Source: Bacillota bacterium (GTDB lineage: Bacteria; Bacillota; Clostridia; Oscillospirales; Oscillospiraceae). From it: a DNA stretch of 37,513 nt. Positions within the stretch are counted from its first letter, which is position 1. Each line of letters begins with the position of its first letter. This document shows, piece by piece, positions 26,547 through 36,592 of this stretch. The notes beneath the pieces are model-generated. The model was not told where the DNA came from, did not search any database, and was given only the letters and a program-made list of their open reading frames with translations. Both the position numbers and the translations under genes were made by a program. The DNA lies in NCBI GenBank assembly GCA_029003235.1, contig JAQYBZ010000066.1:1-37513 (forward strand), given 5' to 3'.

Positions 26547-27245
26547 TCAGATCACAAAGCCGCCGTTGACGGGCAGGATCTGTCCGGTGACAAACTGGGC
26601 ATCGGCCAGATAGACCAGCGCCTGGGCGACCTCCTCCGGTCGTCCGATGCGCTCCAGCGGCGTCTGCTGGGCAAGCTCGTCCATTTCCTGCACCGACAGG
26701 TGGCTGTTCATGTCCGTGTCAATCACGCCGGGGGAAACGGCGTTGACCCGGATATGGGAGGGCGCCAGTTCCTTAGCCAGCGCCTTGGTCAGGGCGATGA
26801 CCGCCCCCTTGGTGGCGGAATAGCAGGCCTCGCAGCTTGCCCCCACCTGTCCCCACATGGAGGCAACATTGAGGATACATCCGTCCTGTCTTTCCAGCAT
26901 CCCCGGCAGCGCCGCCCGGACGCAGTTGTAGACGCCCCGTACATTCACGGCAAAGAGCCTGTCCCACTGCGCCGGAGAAATGTCCTGAATCAGCCCCGTA
27001 TGGGACACGGCGGCATTATTCACCAGCACCTGCGCCGTGCCCAGCCGGGCAAAGGCCGCCTCCACGGCGGCGGCGTCGGAAACGTCGCACCGGATGGCCT
27101 GCGCGCCGGTGCGCTGCGCCACCGCCTGCGCTGCCGCAGGGTCGGACGCATAGAAAAAGGCCACCTCATAGCCCTGTTTCCGGAAAGCGCTGACGGCCGC
27201 CGCGCCAATGCCCCGGGAACCGCCGGTAATGACTGCCAGTTTCAT
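26547..27245 (-). CDS. SDR-family oxidoreductase (3-oxoacyl-ACP reductase FabG-like)
   Basis: AVITGGSRGIGAA, YSATKGAVIALTKALAKELA, NAVSPGVIDTDM. Confidence 0.9.
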   Translation of the reverse strand: MKLAVITGGSRGIGAAAVSAFRKQGYEVAFFYASDPAAAQAVAQRTGAQAIRCDVSDAAAVEAAFARLGTAQVLVNNAAVSHTGLIQDISPAQWDRLFAVNVRGVYNCVRAALPGMLERQDGCILNVASMWGQVGASCEACYSATKGAVIALTKALAKELAPSHIRVNAVSPGVIDTDMNSHLSVQEMDELAQQTPLERIGRPEEVAQALVYLADAQFVTGQILPVNGGFVI

Positions 27246-27325
27246 AAAAACCTCCAAACAGGAGGGGCAAAGCACCCGCTCCTCAGAAAAAATTCAGGCC
27301 GCAGCCGGCCTGCCATTCTATAGAA

Positions 27326-27350
27326 AAAAGGCGGAGCTGCTCCGCCTTTT
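27326..27350 (-). terminator. Terminator downstream of yabR-like gene
   Basis: AAAAGGCGGAGCTGCTCCGCCTTTT. Confidence 0.7.
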
Positions 27351-27356
27351 GCTCTC

Positions 27357-27758
27357 TCAGCGCCGCCTGCTGCGGGTCTTGCGCTCATATTGGCGCACCC
27401 CGGCTATCTTGTTGTCCGAGTCCGCCATAAACTGCTTCAGCTTTTCCTCAAAGGTCTGCGGCTCCGTCCGCTGGGGACGCTCCGTTGCCGCCGGTCTGGC
27501 CGGGCGTTCTTTCCGCTGCGGGCGCTCCTGTGCCTGCTTGATGGACAGGCTGATGCGCCCGCCCGTCTCCGCGGAGATGACCCGCACCCGTACCTGCTGC
27601 CCCACCGTTAAAAACTGGTGAATGTCGCTGACGTATGTATTGGCCACCTCTGAGATATGGACAAGGCCGGTCTTTCCCTCCGGCAGCGTTACAAATGCGC
27701 CGAAAGCTGTGATGGATTTTACCGTACCGTCCAGGATTGCGCCCACCGCTAATTCCAT
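27357..27758 (-). CDS. yabR: S1 RNA-binding domain protein (YabR-like)
   Basis: VGAILDGTVKSITAFGAFVTLPEGKTGLVHISEVANTYV; downstream of divIC-like gene. Confidence 0.85.
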   Translation of the reverse strand: MELAVGAILDGTVKSITAFGAFVTLPEGKTGLVHISEVANTYVSDIHQFLTVGQQVRVRVISAETGGRISLSIKQAQERPQRKERPARPAATERPQRTEPQTFEEKLKQFMADSDNKIAGVRQYERKTRSRRR

Positions 27759-27821
27759 AAATGTTTCCGTATCCTTCCGTTCTGTAAAAAAGTAATTGAA
27801 AAACGCCGACGGGCTTTCGCT

Positions 27822-28100
27822 TCAGTCGTCGGAATCGTAAAAGACAATCTCTCCGTCCTCCACCATGCCAAGACGCTCCCGGGCGACTTTGATTACGCCC
27901 TCCTTGGTGCCGATCTTGTCAATATCCTCCTGCAGCTCAAGCTGTTCCTGCTGGGCGGCGGCTACCTGCTGCTCCAGCGCGGCGGCCTGCTTCTGCTTTT
28001 GGAGGATCTGGGTGCGCAGACTGACCAGCGTCACCACGGCATAGACGGCCACTGCCAACAGCAGCAGTTTTGTCAGCAAACGGGTCTTTTTGAACTTCAA
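27822..28100 (-). CDS. divIC: Septum formation initiator, FtsB/DivIC family
   Basis: 92 aa, single TM + coiled coil, ...EGVIKVARERLGMVEDGEIVFYD. Confidence 0.82.
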   Translation of the reverse strand: MKFKKTRLLTKLLLLAVAVYAVVTLVSLRTQILQKQKQAAALEQQVAAAQQEQLELQEDIDKIGTKEGVIKVARERLGMVEDGEIVFYDSDD

Positions 28101-28603
28101 CCGGGACGCCTCCTTCTGCGGGGTTTTGGCCGTTTTTTGCGCCGCCGCTTTGCCGCGGACGGGTACTCTTCGCGACCATGCCTTTTCTTCTCTTTTATAT
28201 TAAACGATTTTTTTGCAAATGCAACTCCCTTTTTTGCGATTTTTTGAAAAAATCCAAAAATTTTCTTTCCCAGCCAGAAAAGCAGCCGCCAGGGCAGAAC
28301 CAAAAGCTGCCAAAAGCCCTCAAACAGCTTTACCGCCAGGCGGCTGAGGGTCAGAAAATAGGCCGTGGCGCCCAGCGCAACGCCGGGTATCATAAATACG
28401 CGGAGCTGCCCGTGCCCCACATACAGCGCAAGCAGCAGAAGCGCGCATAGCACCGTCAGGCAGAACACCGCGTCCAGCAGCGCCGTCAGTTTTTTCGCAT
28501 GGCGGCGCAGCGCCCGCAGCAGGTCGTAGACCAGCCCCAGCCCAACGCCCAGCAGGGCAGACAGTCCGAACTGGACTGCCTGCGCCGTCACCGGCAGCTC
28601 CAT
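28097..28603 (-). CDS. yabQ: Spore cortex biosynthesis protein YabQ
   Basis: Small multi-TM protein in the conserved yabP-yabQ-divIC-yabR order. Confidence 0.8.
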   Translation of the reverse strand: MELPVTAQAVQFGLSALLGVGLGLVYDLLRALRRHAKKLTALLDAVFCLTVLCALLLLALYVGHGQLRVFMIPGVALGATAYFLTLSRLAVKLFEGFWQLLVLPWRLLFWLGKKIFGFFQKIAKKGVAFAKKSFNIKEKKRHGREEYPSAAKRRRKKRPKPRRRRRPG

Positions 28604-28902
28604 CAGCCAAAGAGCCGGCTGAAAAAGCCGCCCTCTCTGCGCAGCTCCTCATAATTCATGGAGCTGACCGTGCCGTCCACCGCCACCTGTCCTCCGTCCA
28701 GAGAGAGGGTCTGCAGGTGAAGCTGCTGCCCGCGGATGACCAGCACGCCTTTGACCGTCTTGAGCACCACCGCGCTCTCATCAAAGCTCACAACCTCCGT
28801 TACCCCCGTGACCGCCAGTCTGCTGCGCTCGTCCAGCGTCAGCTTATGGGGCAGGGACGGCCGCGCCTCCTGCTGCTTCTGCTGTGCCGTATATGTAGCC
28901 AT
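28603..28902 (-). CDS. yabP: Sporulation protein YabP
   Basis: PHKLTLDERSRLAVTGVTEVVSFDESAVVLKTVKGVLVIRGQQLHL; synteny. Confidence 0.88.
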   Translation of the reverse strand: MATYTAQQKQQEARPSLPHKLTLDERSRLAVTGVTEVVSFDESAVVLKTVKGVLVIRGQQLHLQTLSLDGGQVAVDGTVSSMNYEELRREGGFFSRLFG

Positions 28903-29023
28903 GGTATCCTCCTTTGCCGCCGGTTTCCGTAAAACATATTCCCGGTTGTCCCCGCCTATGCCATCGGCCCGGGATTTTTTTGCCGGCGGCACAAAATTGG
29001 CTGCTTCGCTTTGCAAAAACCTG

Positions 29024-29052
29024 TTGAAAAGAACCAAAAAATAGGGTATACT
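29024..29052 (+). promoter_or_regulatory. Putative promoter of MinD-like gene (TTGAAA-17-TATACT)
   Basis: TTGAAA 29024-29029; TATACT 29047-29052. Confidence 0.55.
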
Positions 29053-29087
29053 ACATAGTAACTAAGATGGGATAAGGAGGGCTGCAT

Positions 29088-29828
29088 ATGGGTCAGGTCA
29101 TCGCCGTGACCTCCGGCAAGGGAGGGACGGGAAAAACCACCCTCTGCGCCGGGATCGCCTCCTGCCTTGCCGCCGACGGCAAGCGCGTGCTGTGCATCGA
29201 CGCGGATATCGGCCTGCGCAATCTGGACATCTCTCTGGGTATGGCCGATCTGGCGCCCATTTCCTTTGCTGACGTCATCTTTGGCCGCTGTTCTCTGTCC
29301 GAGGCTGCGCCCCATCCGGACATTCCCGGGCTGTTTCTGCTCACGGCGCCCATTTCCGAAAAGCCGGGGCGCATCACCCCCGGCGGCTTTTCCGGCCTGC
29401 TGCAGCAGGTGCGGCAGGCGTTCGACTTCTGCCTGATTGACGCACCCGCTGGGCTGGGCGAAGGCTTTTGGCTGGCAGCGAACGAGGCCGACAGCGTGCT
29501 GGTGGTCTCCACGCCCGATCCGGCCTCCATGCGCGACGCCGCCTGCGCGGCGGACGCCCTGTTTCTGGCCGGAAAACACGACGTCCGGCTCATCGTCAAC
29601 CGCATCACTCCCAAGCTGTTCCGGCAAATGTCCCTGACGGTGGACGACGTTATGGACAATGTGGGTCTGCCTCTGCTGGGCATCGTGCCGGAAGATCAAA
29701 ACGTGGTTCTCTCCGCCGCCCACAATACGGCGCTGGTGCTGTTTTCCAACCAGAACGCCGCCGTGGCCTGTCTACATATCGCCCGCAGGCTGTGCGGCCG
29801 TAAGGTACGCCTGTTAAGAATCCGATAA
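29088..29828 (+). CDS. MinD/ParA-family ATPase
   Basis: Deviant Walker A GKGGTGKTT, IDADIGLRNLDISLG, LIDAPAGLG; basic C-terminal tail. Confidence 0.85.
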   Translation: MGQVIAVTSGKGGTGKTTLCAGIASCLAADGKRVLCIDADIGLRNLDISLGMADLAPISFADVIFGRCSLSEAAPHPDIPGLFLLTAPISEKPGRITPGGFSGLLQQVRQAFDFCLIDAPAGLGEGFWLAANEADSVLVVSTPDPASMRDAACAADALFLAGKHDVRLIVNRITPKLFRQMSLTVDDVMDNVGLPLLGIVPEDQNVVLSAAHNTALVLFSNQNAAVACLHIARRLCGRKVRLLRIR

Positions 29829-29852
29829 ACCGCAAGAAGGAGGCGCTGTATC

Positions 29853-30269
29853 ATGAATATCACACTGATGGCTCATGACAAGAAAAAAGAACTGATGGTG
29901 CAGTTCTGCACCGCCTATAAAAGCATTCTTGCCAAATATAATCTCTCCGCCACGGCGACCACCGGCCGTCTGGTGGCGGAAGCCACCGGCCTGCCCATCA
30001 CCCTGTTTCTGGCGCACAATCAGGGCGGCCACCAGCAGGTAGACGTGCGCATCGCCTATAACGAGATCGACATGGTGCTCATGTTCACCGACCCCAGCTC
30101 CAAAGACCCCTGGGACAATCAGGCGACGCTCCAGACCCTGTACCTGTGCGACGCCCACAACGTGCCGGTAGCCACCAATCTGGCCACGGCGGAGCTGCTG
30201 GTGCTGGGACTCCAGCGCGGTGATCTGGACTGGCGTGAGCTGCTCCATTCCAAACGGGAGCGCAAATAG
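29853..30269 (+). CDS. mgsA: Methylglyoxal synthase
   Basis: LMAHDKKKELM, ATATTGRLVAEATGL, MFTDPSSKDPWDNQATLQTLYLCDAHNVPVATNLATAE. Confidence 0.95.
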   Translation: MNITLMAHDKKKELMVQFCTAYKSILAKYNLSATATTGRLVAEATGLPITLFLAHNQGGHQQVDVRIAYNEIDMVLMFTDPSSKDPWDNQATLQTLYLCDAHNVPVATNLATAELLVLGLQRGDLDWRELLHSKRERK

Positions 30270-30332
30270 GGCGGCTGCCCTGCCGGACGCTGCCGGCACT
30301 TATTATTTTCCTGTTTTTGAAAGGATATGATC

Positions 30333-31688
30333 ATGGATAAAATCAAACCCAGAACCCTTTCCGGGTTTATGGAGCTGCTGCCTGCTCCCCAGATGCAGAT
30401 GGAGCAGTTTCTTGACGTGCTGCGGCGCACCTACAGTCTCTACGGCTTCACCCCTCTGGATACCCCGGCAGTGGAATCCGCCGAGATCCTGCTGGCCAAG
30501 GCCGGCGGCGAGACGGAAAAGCAGATCTACCGCTTCTCCAAGGGCGACAGCGATCTTTGCCTGCGCTTTGATCTGACGGTGCCTCTGGCAAAATATGTGG
30601 CGCTCCACGCCGCAGAGCTGAGCTTCCCCTTCCGCCGGTTCCAGATCGGCAAGGTCTACCGGGGCGAGCGCGCTCAGCGGGGGCGGTTCCGAGAGTTCTA
30701 TCAGGCGGACATTGACATCATCGGCGACGGCAAGCTGGACATCGCCAACGAGGCGGAGATTCCCGCCGTCATTTATACCACCTTTACAGAGCTTGGCCTG
30801 AGGCGCTTCCGTATCCGGGTCAACAACCGCAAGATTCTCAACGGCTTTTACGCCATGCTGGGTTTGTCAGAGCGGGCTGCCGACATCATGCGCACGGTGG
30901 ACAAGCTGGAGAAGCTGGGCGCGCAGAAGGTGCTGGCGCTGCTGACAGACGATCTGGGGCTTTCCGCCCAGGCGGGCGAGGAGATTCTGAAATTCATCTC
31001 CATTGCCGGCGACAACGCATCGGTTCTGGCCGCGCTGGAGCAATATCGCGGCAAAAATGAAGTCTTTGATACCGGTCTGGACGAACTTGGCACCGTGGTA
31101 AAATATCTGGGCGCTTTCGGTGTGCCTGAGGAATTCTTCGCGGTGGATCTGACCATCGCCCGGGGGCTGGATTACTATACCGGCACGGTCTATGAGACCA
31201 CCATGCTGGATCACCCGGAGCTCGGCTCCATCTGCTCCGGCGGCCGCTATGACAATCTGGCAGGCTATTACACCGACCGGGTGCTGCCCGGCGTGGGGAT
31301 TTCCATCGGTGTGACCCGTCTGTTTTATGTGCTGCAGGAGCAGGGCATGCTCAATCCGTCCCTGTCCACAGCCCCGGCAGACGTTCTGGTGTTGCCCATG
31401 ACGGAGGATCTCTCCGCTGCCGCCGCTGCCGCCACCTATCTGCGCCAGCAGGCGCTGCGCACCCAGTTGTATTGCGAGCAGAAGAAATTCAAGGCCAAAA
31501 TGCAGTATGCCGACCGGCTGGGCATTCCCTATGTGGTCTTTTTAGGCGAGGACGAGATCGCCGCCGGAAAGGTCTCGGTCAAGGACCTGTCCTCCGGCGA
31601 ACAGCAGCTTCTGCCCCTGCCTCAGGCCGCCGCTTTTATTCAGGCCGGCCTTGCCGCCCGCGGCGGCGGCTCCCTGATTCAGGAATAA
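30333..31688 (+). CDS. hisS: Histidyl-tRNA synthetase
   Basis: RFDLTVPLAKYV, RFREFYQADIDIIG, ARGLDYYTGTVYE, SICSGGRYDNL class II motifs. Confidence 0.93.
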   Translation: MDKIKPRTLSGFMELLPAPQMQMEQFLDVLRRTYSLYGFTPLDTPAVESAEILLAKAGGETEKQIYRFSKGDSDLCLRFDLTVPLAKYVALHAAELSFPFRRFQIGKVYRGERAQRGRFREFYQADIDIIGDGKLDIANEAEIPAVIYTTFTELGLRRFRIRVNNRKILNGFYAMLGLSERAADIMRTVDKLEKLGAQKVLALLTDDLGLSAQAGEEILKFISIAGDNASVLAALEQYRGKNEVFDTGLDELGTVVKYLGAFGVPEEFFAVDLTIARGLDYYTGTVYETTMLDHPELGSICSGGRYDNLAGYYTDRVLPGVGISIGVTRLFYVLQEQGMLNPSLSTAPADVLVLPMTEDLSAAAAAATYLRQQALRTQLYCEQKKFKAKMQYADRLGIPYVVFLGEDEIAAGKVSVKDLSSGEQQLLPLPQAAAFIQAGLAARGGGSLIQE

Positions 31689-31717
31689 AACATTTTAATA
31701 TAAAAAGAGGTACTTAT

Positions 31718-33496
31718 ATGTTCCAGAACAGAACGCACACCTGCGGCGAGCTTCGCCTGTCCGATGCCGGAAAGCACGTCCGCATCGCCGGTTGGATGGA
31801 AAATGTCCGCAATGTGGGCAGTAACTTCGCTTTTGTGGTGGTTCGGGATTTTTACGGCACCACACAGGTCGTCGTGCAGACCGAGGACATGATGAACGTC
31901 ATCAAGTCCCTCAACAAAGAATCCACCATCGCCGTAGAGGGCGTGGTGCGTGAGCGCGACTCCAAAAATCCCAAGCTCCCCACGGGAGAGGTGGAGATCG
32001 TCCCGGATAAAATCGAAGTGCTGGGGCGCTGTCAATACCGGGAGCTGCCCTTTGAGATCAACCGCAGCCGGGAGGCCGACGAGACCGTGCGGCTGAAATA
32101 CCGTTATCTCGATCTGCGCAATCCCGCCGTGAAAAACAACATCATCCTGCGCTGCAACGTCGTGGCCGCCCTGCGCAAGGCCATGACGGAACACGGTTTT
32201 CTGGAGATCACCACCCCCATCCTCACCGCCTCCTCTCCTGAGGGCGCCCGGGACTATCTGGTTCCGGCAAGAAAGCATCCCGGCAAGTTCTATGCCCTGC
32301 CGCAGGCGCCCCAGCAGTTCAAGCAACTGCTCATGACCGCCGGTTTTGACCGCTACTTCCAGATCGCCCCCTGCTTCCGGGACGAGGACGCCCGTGGCGA
32401 CCGCTCTCCCGGCGAGTTCTATCAGTTGGATATGGAGATGGCCTTTGCCTCTCAGGACGACGTGTTCGCCGTGCTGGAGGATGTGCTGCCTCCCATTTTC
32501 GCCAAATACGGCAAGTACAACATCGCCTCCACCGCTCCGTTCCGTCGCATTTCCTATAATGACGCCATGGAGCGTTACGGCTCCGACAAGCCTGACCTGC
32601 GCATCGACCTGCTGGTAGACGACATTACCTCTCTGGTGCAGGGCACGGACTTTGCGCCCTTCGCTCCGGGCAACACGGTCAAGGCCATTGTGGTGGAAGA
32701 CTGCGCCCTGGCCAGAAAGGCCATTGATAAGCTCTGCGCCGATGTGGAGGTGCAGGCCGGGCAGAAGCCCTACTGGTTCAAGGTGGACGAAAACGGCGAA
32801 TTTGCAGGGGGCATCGCCAAATTCCTGACCCCCAACAAAGAGGCCGTTACACAGAAGCTCAACCTGAAGCCCGGCTGTTTCGTGGGCGTCACCGCGGGCA
32901 AGAAGTCCGCCGCCCAGAAGACCGCAGGCGTTCTGCGCAACAAGCTGGGCGCGCTGGTGCCCGGCCACATGGACACGGAGCGCTACGAATTCTGCTGGAT
33001 CGTGGACTTCCCCATGTACGAAATCGGAGAGGAATCCGGTGAGCTGGAGTTCTGTCACAATCCTTTCTCCATGCCCAACGGCGGACTGGAGATCCTGCAA
33101 AAAGCGGCGCGGGGTGAGATCGATCCTCTGACCATCACCGCTTATCAGTACGATCTGGTGTGCAACGGCGTGGAGCTGTCCTCCGGCGCTGTGCGGAATC
33201 ACGATCCGGAGATCATGGTGGAAGCCTTCCAGCTTGTCCGTCTGGGCGAGGAGGACGTCAAGGCCAAATTCCCCGCCATGTACAACGCTTTCTGCTACGG
33301 TGCGCCGCCTCATGCGGGCATCGCCCCGGGCGTCGACCGCATGGTCATGCTTCTGGCCGGAGAGGACTCCATCCGGGAGATCATTCCTTTCCCCATGAAC
33401 AAGAACGCCCAGGACGTCATGATGGGCGCTCCCACCGCCGTGGAGCAGAAGCAGTTGGACGAAGTGCATATCGCCGTGGTGCAGGACGAGCTTTAA
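31718..33496 (+). CDS. aspS: Aspartyl-tRNA synthetase
   Basis: N-terminal OB fold, APQQFKQLLMTAGFDRYFQIAPCFRDEDARGDRSPGEFYQLDMEM, GIAPGVDRMVMLL. Confidence 0.97.
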   Translation: MFQNRTHTCGELRLSDAGKHVRIAGWMENVRNVGSNFAFVVVRDFYGTTQVVVQTEDMMNVIKSLNKESTIAVEGVVRERDSKNPKLPTGEVEIVPDKIEVLGRCQYRELPFEINRSREADETVRLKYRYLDLRNPAVKNNIILRCNVVAALRKAMTEHGFLEITTPILTASSPEGARDYLVPARKHPGKFYALPQAPQQFKQLLMTAGFDRYFQIAPCFRDEDARGDRSPGEFYQLDMEMAFASQDDVFAVLEDVLPPIFAKYGKYNIASTAPFRRISYNDAMERYGSDKPDLRIDLLVDDITSLVQGTDFAPFAPGNTVKAIVVEDCALARKAIDKLCADVEVQAGQKPYWFKVDENGEFAGGIAKFLTPNKEAVTQKLNLKPGCFVGVTAGKKSAAQKTAGVLRNKLGALVPGHMDTERYEFCWIVDFPMYEIGEESGELEFCHNPFSMPNGGLEILQKAARGEIDPLTITAYQYDLVCNGVELSSGAVRNHDPEIMVEAFQLVRLGEEDVKAKFPAMYNAFCYGAPPHAGIAPGVDRMVMLLAGEDSIREIIPFPMNKNAQDVMMGAPTAVEQKQLDEVHIAVVQDEL

Positions 33497-33547
33497 GGCG
33501 CACCCTCCCACAGCCCATCTGCTTGAAATCAGCCCAAACAAAAAGCC

Positions 33548-33583
33548 GTCTGCCCTCCTTTGCCAAGGAGGGCAGACTTATTT
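33548..33583 (+). terminator. Terminator downstream of aspS
   Basis: GTCTGCCCTCCTT-TGCC-AAGGAGGGCAGAC perfect 13-bp IR then TTATTT. Confidence 0.75.
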
Positions 33584-33589
33584 GCAAAA

Positions 33590-33624
33590 GAAAAGAGGAC
33601 GGCAATTCTTAAAATTGCCGTCCT
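33590..33624 (-). terminator. Terminator of the tRNA-Gly transcript
   Basis: AGGACGGCAATT/AATTGCCGTCCT hairpin with CTTTTCTTTT tail on the minus strand. Confidence 0.75.
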
Positions 33625-33627
33625 GCA

Positions 33628-33701
<74 letters not shown>

Positions 33702-33867
33702 GTTACCATGAGTATAGCAGACCCGGCGGAAAAATTCAATAGAAAAATTGCGCCGCCGGGAGATTTCTCCCCGGAAAGAGACGCAGTTTTGGAAAACCGC
33801 GCAAAAGCAGTTGTGGGATTTTGAAAAATGTGATACACTGTTTTTAATAAAAAGGAGCGCCTTGTCT

Positions 33868-34413
33868 ATGAAAACACTTTTGCATATCTGCTGTGCCCCC
33901 TGTTCCAATATGTGCATCCAGAGTCTTCGGGAGGAGGGCATAGAAGTCACGGGCTTTTGGTATAATCCCAACATCCACCCCTTCACCGAATACCGCGCCC
34001 GGCGCAACTGTCTGCGGGAATACGCCCAGACCATTGATCTGCCCCTCATAGAGCAGAACGACTACGGCCTGCGCCCCTTTGTGCGCGCCGTGGCTGAGGA
34101 CATCCCCAACCGCTGCGTCAAATGTTATGAAATGCGCCTGTTCCGCGCCGCAGTCGTCGCCCGGGAGCAGGGCTTTGACAGCTTTACCTCCAGCCTGTTT
34201 ATCTCTCCCTATCAGAAGCACGAGCTTATGTGTCAGGTGGCACAGCGTGCCGCCGAAGCAAACGGCGTCCAGTTTCTCTACCGGGATTTCCGTCCGCTGT
34301 TTCGGCAGGGGCAGGAGCGCGCCCGGGAACTGGGCTTTTATATGCAGAAATACTGCGGCTGCGTCTTTTCCGAGGAAGAGCGTTATCTCAAAGCCAGCAG
34401 AATTCTTCCCTGA
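33868..34413 (+). CDS. queH: Epoxyqueuosine reductase QueH (DUF208 family)
   Basis: LLHICCAPCSNMCIQSL, FWYNPNIHPFTEYRAR, RCVKCYEMRL, YCGCVFSEEERY. Confidence 0.93.
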   Translation: MKTLLHICCAPCSNMCIQSLREEGIEVTGFWYNPNIHPFTEYRARRNCLREYAQTIDLPLIEQNDYGLRPFVRAVAEDIPNRCVKCYEMRLFRAAVVAREQGFDSFTSSLFISPYQKHELMCQVAQRAAEANGVQFLYRDFRPLFRQGQERARELGFYMQKYCGCVFSEEERYLKASRILP

Positions 34414-34445
34414 GCCAGCGCCTGGGAAAGAGGATCGGGGTTTTT

Positions 34446-35321
34446 ATGACAGAAAAATTTATTCGCACCCAACTGAAAAAGATGCAGTCTCGCATGGATA
34501 ACGAGCCCATTTCCGTGGAGCGCAAGGGGCAGGAGCTGCTGGGCAGGATTCTGCAAATGCTCCCCCGGGAGGATCTGCAGAACACGGAGATGGAACTGCC
34601 GCGCTGCCGCGCCGCCATGATCCGTCCCAAGACGCCCGACTGTGACGGCGCTGTGCTGTATCTCCACGGGGGCGGCTATTGCTGCGGCGATCTGGCCTAC
34701 GCCAAGGGCTTTGGCTCCGTGCTGGCCGCCCAGTCCAACTGCCGGGTCTTCTGCCCGGCCTACCGCCTCGCGCCGGAGCATCCCTTCCCGGCGGCGCTGG
34801 ACGACGCCATGGACGCCTACCGCTTTCTGCTCGCGTCCTTTGCACCGGAAAAGCTGGTGCTGGCGGGAGAATCCGCAGGCGGCGGACTGATCTACTGCCT
34901 GTGCCTGCGGCTGAAACAGGAGGGACTTCCCCTGCCCGGCGGTCTTGTGGGAATCTCTCCCTGGAGCGACCTCACCGGTTCCGGCCTCTCCTACCGGACA
35001 AATGCAGCCGTGGATCCCTCCATGACGCCCCAGCGCCTGCGCCACTATGCTTCGTTGTACACCGACTGTCCGGAGGCGCCTCTGGCCTCCCCTCTGTTTG
35101 GCGATCTGCGCCAGATGCCCGAAAGCCTGCTCTTTGCCGGTGGAGACGAGATCATGCTGGACGACGCCGTGACCCTCCACGGCAGGCTCCTTGCCGCCGG
35201 ATGCCGCAGCACCCTGACTGTGGCGCCGGGTCTGTGGCACGCCTATGTGCTCTACGGTCTGAAAGAGCGCAAGCAGGATCTGACCGACATTGCCGCTTTT
35301 ATCCGGAGGATCGCAAAATGA
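34446..35321 (+). CDS. Alpha/beta hydrolase (HSL-type esterase)
   Basis: YLHGGGYCCGD, YRLAPEHPFPAALDDA, GESAGG catalytic motifs. Confidence 0.9.
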   Translation: MTEKFIRTQLKKMQSRMDNEPISVERKGQELLGRILQMLPREDLQNTEMELPRCRAAMIRPKTPDCDGAVLYLHGGGYCCGDLAYAKGFGSVLAAQSNCRVFCPAYRLAPEHPFPAALDDAMDAYRFLLASFAPEKLVLAGESAGGGLIYCLCLRLKQEGLPLPGGLVGISPWSDLTGSGLSYRTNAAVDPSMTPQRLRHYASLYTDCPEAPLASPLFGDLRQMPESLLFAGGDEIMLDDAVTLHGRLLAAGCRSTLTVAPGLWHAYVLYGLKERKQDLTDIAAFIRRIAK

Positions 35322-36586
35322 GCAAGCTATGGCTGCGGCTGGACAACGCCGCGCTGATCTTCCCTGCCGTGCGGCGTAAGGGCTGGTCCAATGTGTTCCG
35401 CCTTTCCGCCACGCTGACAGAAGAAATCGACCCGCTGCTCCTGCAGCAGGCCGTCAACGCCCTGAAGCCCCGGTTCCCGTCCATGTATGTGCGCCTGCGC
35501 ACCGGGCTGTTCTGGTATTATCTGGAGGAAGCTGCCGCTCCCGCCGTCCGGCAGGATTACGCCTATCCTCTGGCCTATATGGGGCAGAAAGAGCTGCGCA
35601 CCTGCTGCCTGCGGGTACTGTATTACCGGCAGCGCATCGCCGTGGAATTCTTCCACTCTCTGACCGACGGCACCGGCGGCTCTGTCTATCTGCGTTCCCT
35701 GGTGGCGGAGTATGTCCGCCTGAAATACGGCGCAGCGATCCCTGCCACCGACGGCGTTTTGTCTCCGGAGGAAGCCCCCAGACCGGAGGAGCTGGAAGAC
35801 AGCTTTCTGCGCTACGCCAGCAAATACGCCCTTAGCCGTAAGGAGCCCGACGCCATGCGCCTGAGCGGTACGCCGGAGCCCGACGGATTTCTCCATCTCA
35901 TCACCGGCGTGGTTCCCACCTCGGCGCTGCTGGACGCGGCGCATGCCCATCAGTCCACGGTCACCGTGTTTCTGGCCGCCGTTATGGCGCAGGTAATTCT
36001 GGAAATGCAGGCCGAGCGCACGCCCCTCACCCGGCAGAAGCCCGTTAAGATCACCGTACCCGTGAATCTGCGCCAGCTCTACGGCAGCCGCACCCTGCGC
36101 AATTTCGCTCTGACCCTCAATCCCGGGGTAGACCCCCGGCTGGGCAGCTATACGCTGGACGAGCTGTGCCGCGCCATTGCCGGCCAGCTTGCCGCCGAAG
36201 CCACTCCCCAGCAGATGGCGGGCCGCATGGCCGCCAACGTCAATCCCCAAAAACTGCCGCTGCTGAAAATCGCCCCCCTGTTTATCAAGAACATCGCCCT
36301 GCGCATGGTTTATGCCTCCGTGGGCGAACGCAAGGGTTGCCTGAACATCTCCAATCTGGGCAGGCTGACCCTGCCGGAAGCCCTGCACCCCTATGTGCAG
36401 CGGCTGGAATTTATCATCGGTGTGCAGGCCACCTATCCCAACAACTGCTCCGTGGCCACGCTTGGGGAGACCACCTGCATCAACATGATCCGTAACATCC
36501 GGGAAGCCTCCCTGGAACAGCGGTTTTTCTCCCGTCTGGTAGAGCTGGGGATCCCCGTCACCATCGAAAGCAACAAAAGAAGGTAA
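35318..36586 (+). CDS. Condensation-domain/alcohol acetyltransferase-like CoA-dependent acyltransferase
   Basis: FFHSLTDGTGGSVYL (HxxxDG), VPVNLRQLYGSRTLRNF, ISNLGRL; start overlaps hydrolase stop (ATGA). Confidence 0.72.
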   Translation: MSKLWLRLDNAALIFPAVRRKGWSNVFRLSATLTEEIDPLLLQQAVNALKPRFPSMYVRLRTGLFWYYLEEAAAPAVRQDYAYPLAYMGQKELRTCCLRVLYYRQRIAVEFFHSLTDGTGGSVYLRSLVAEYVRLKYGAAIPATDGVLSPEEAPRPEELEDSFLRYASKYALSRKEPDAMRLSGTPEPDGFLHLITGVVPTSALLDAAHAHQSTVTVFLAAVMAQVILEMQAERTPLTRQKPVKITVPVNLRQLYGSRTLRNFALTLNPGVDPRLGSYTLDELCRAIAGQLAAEATPQQMAGRMAANVNPQKLPLLKIAPLFIKNIALRMVYASVGERKGCLNISNLGRLTLPEALHPYVQRLEFIIGVQATYPNNCSVATLGETTCINMIRNIREASLEQRFFSRLVELGIPVTIESNKRR

Positions 36587-36592
36587 GGAACT

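Noticed and set aside
30270-30332. T-box leader for hisS-aspS
   Set aside because: Only ~60 bp between mgsA and hisS, and no T-box sequence or specifier stem.
31679-33541. 620-aa minus-strand ORF
   Set aside because: Shadow ORF antisense to aspS, typical of GC-rich coding DNA; no recognisable domain.
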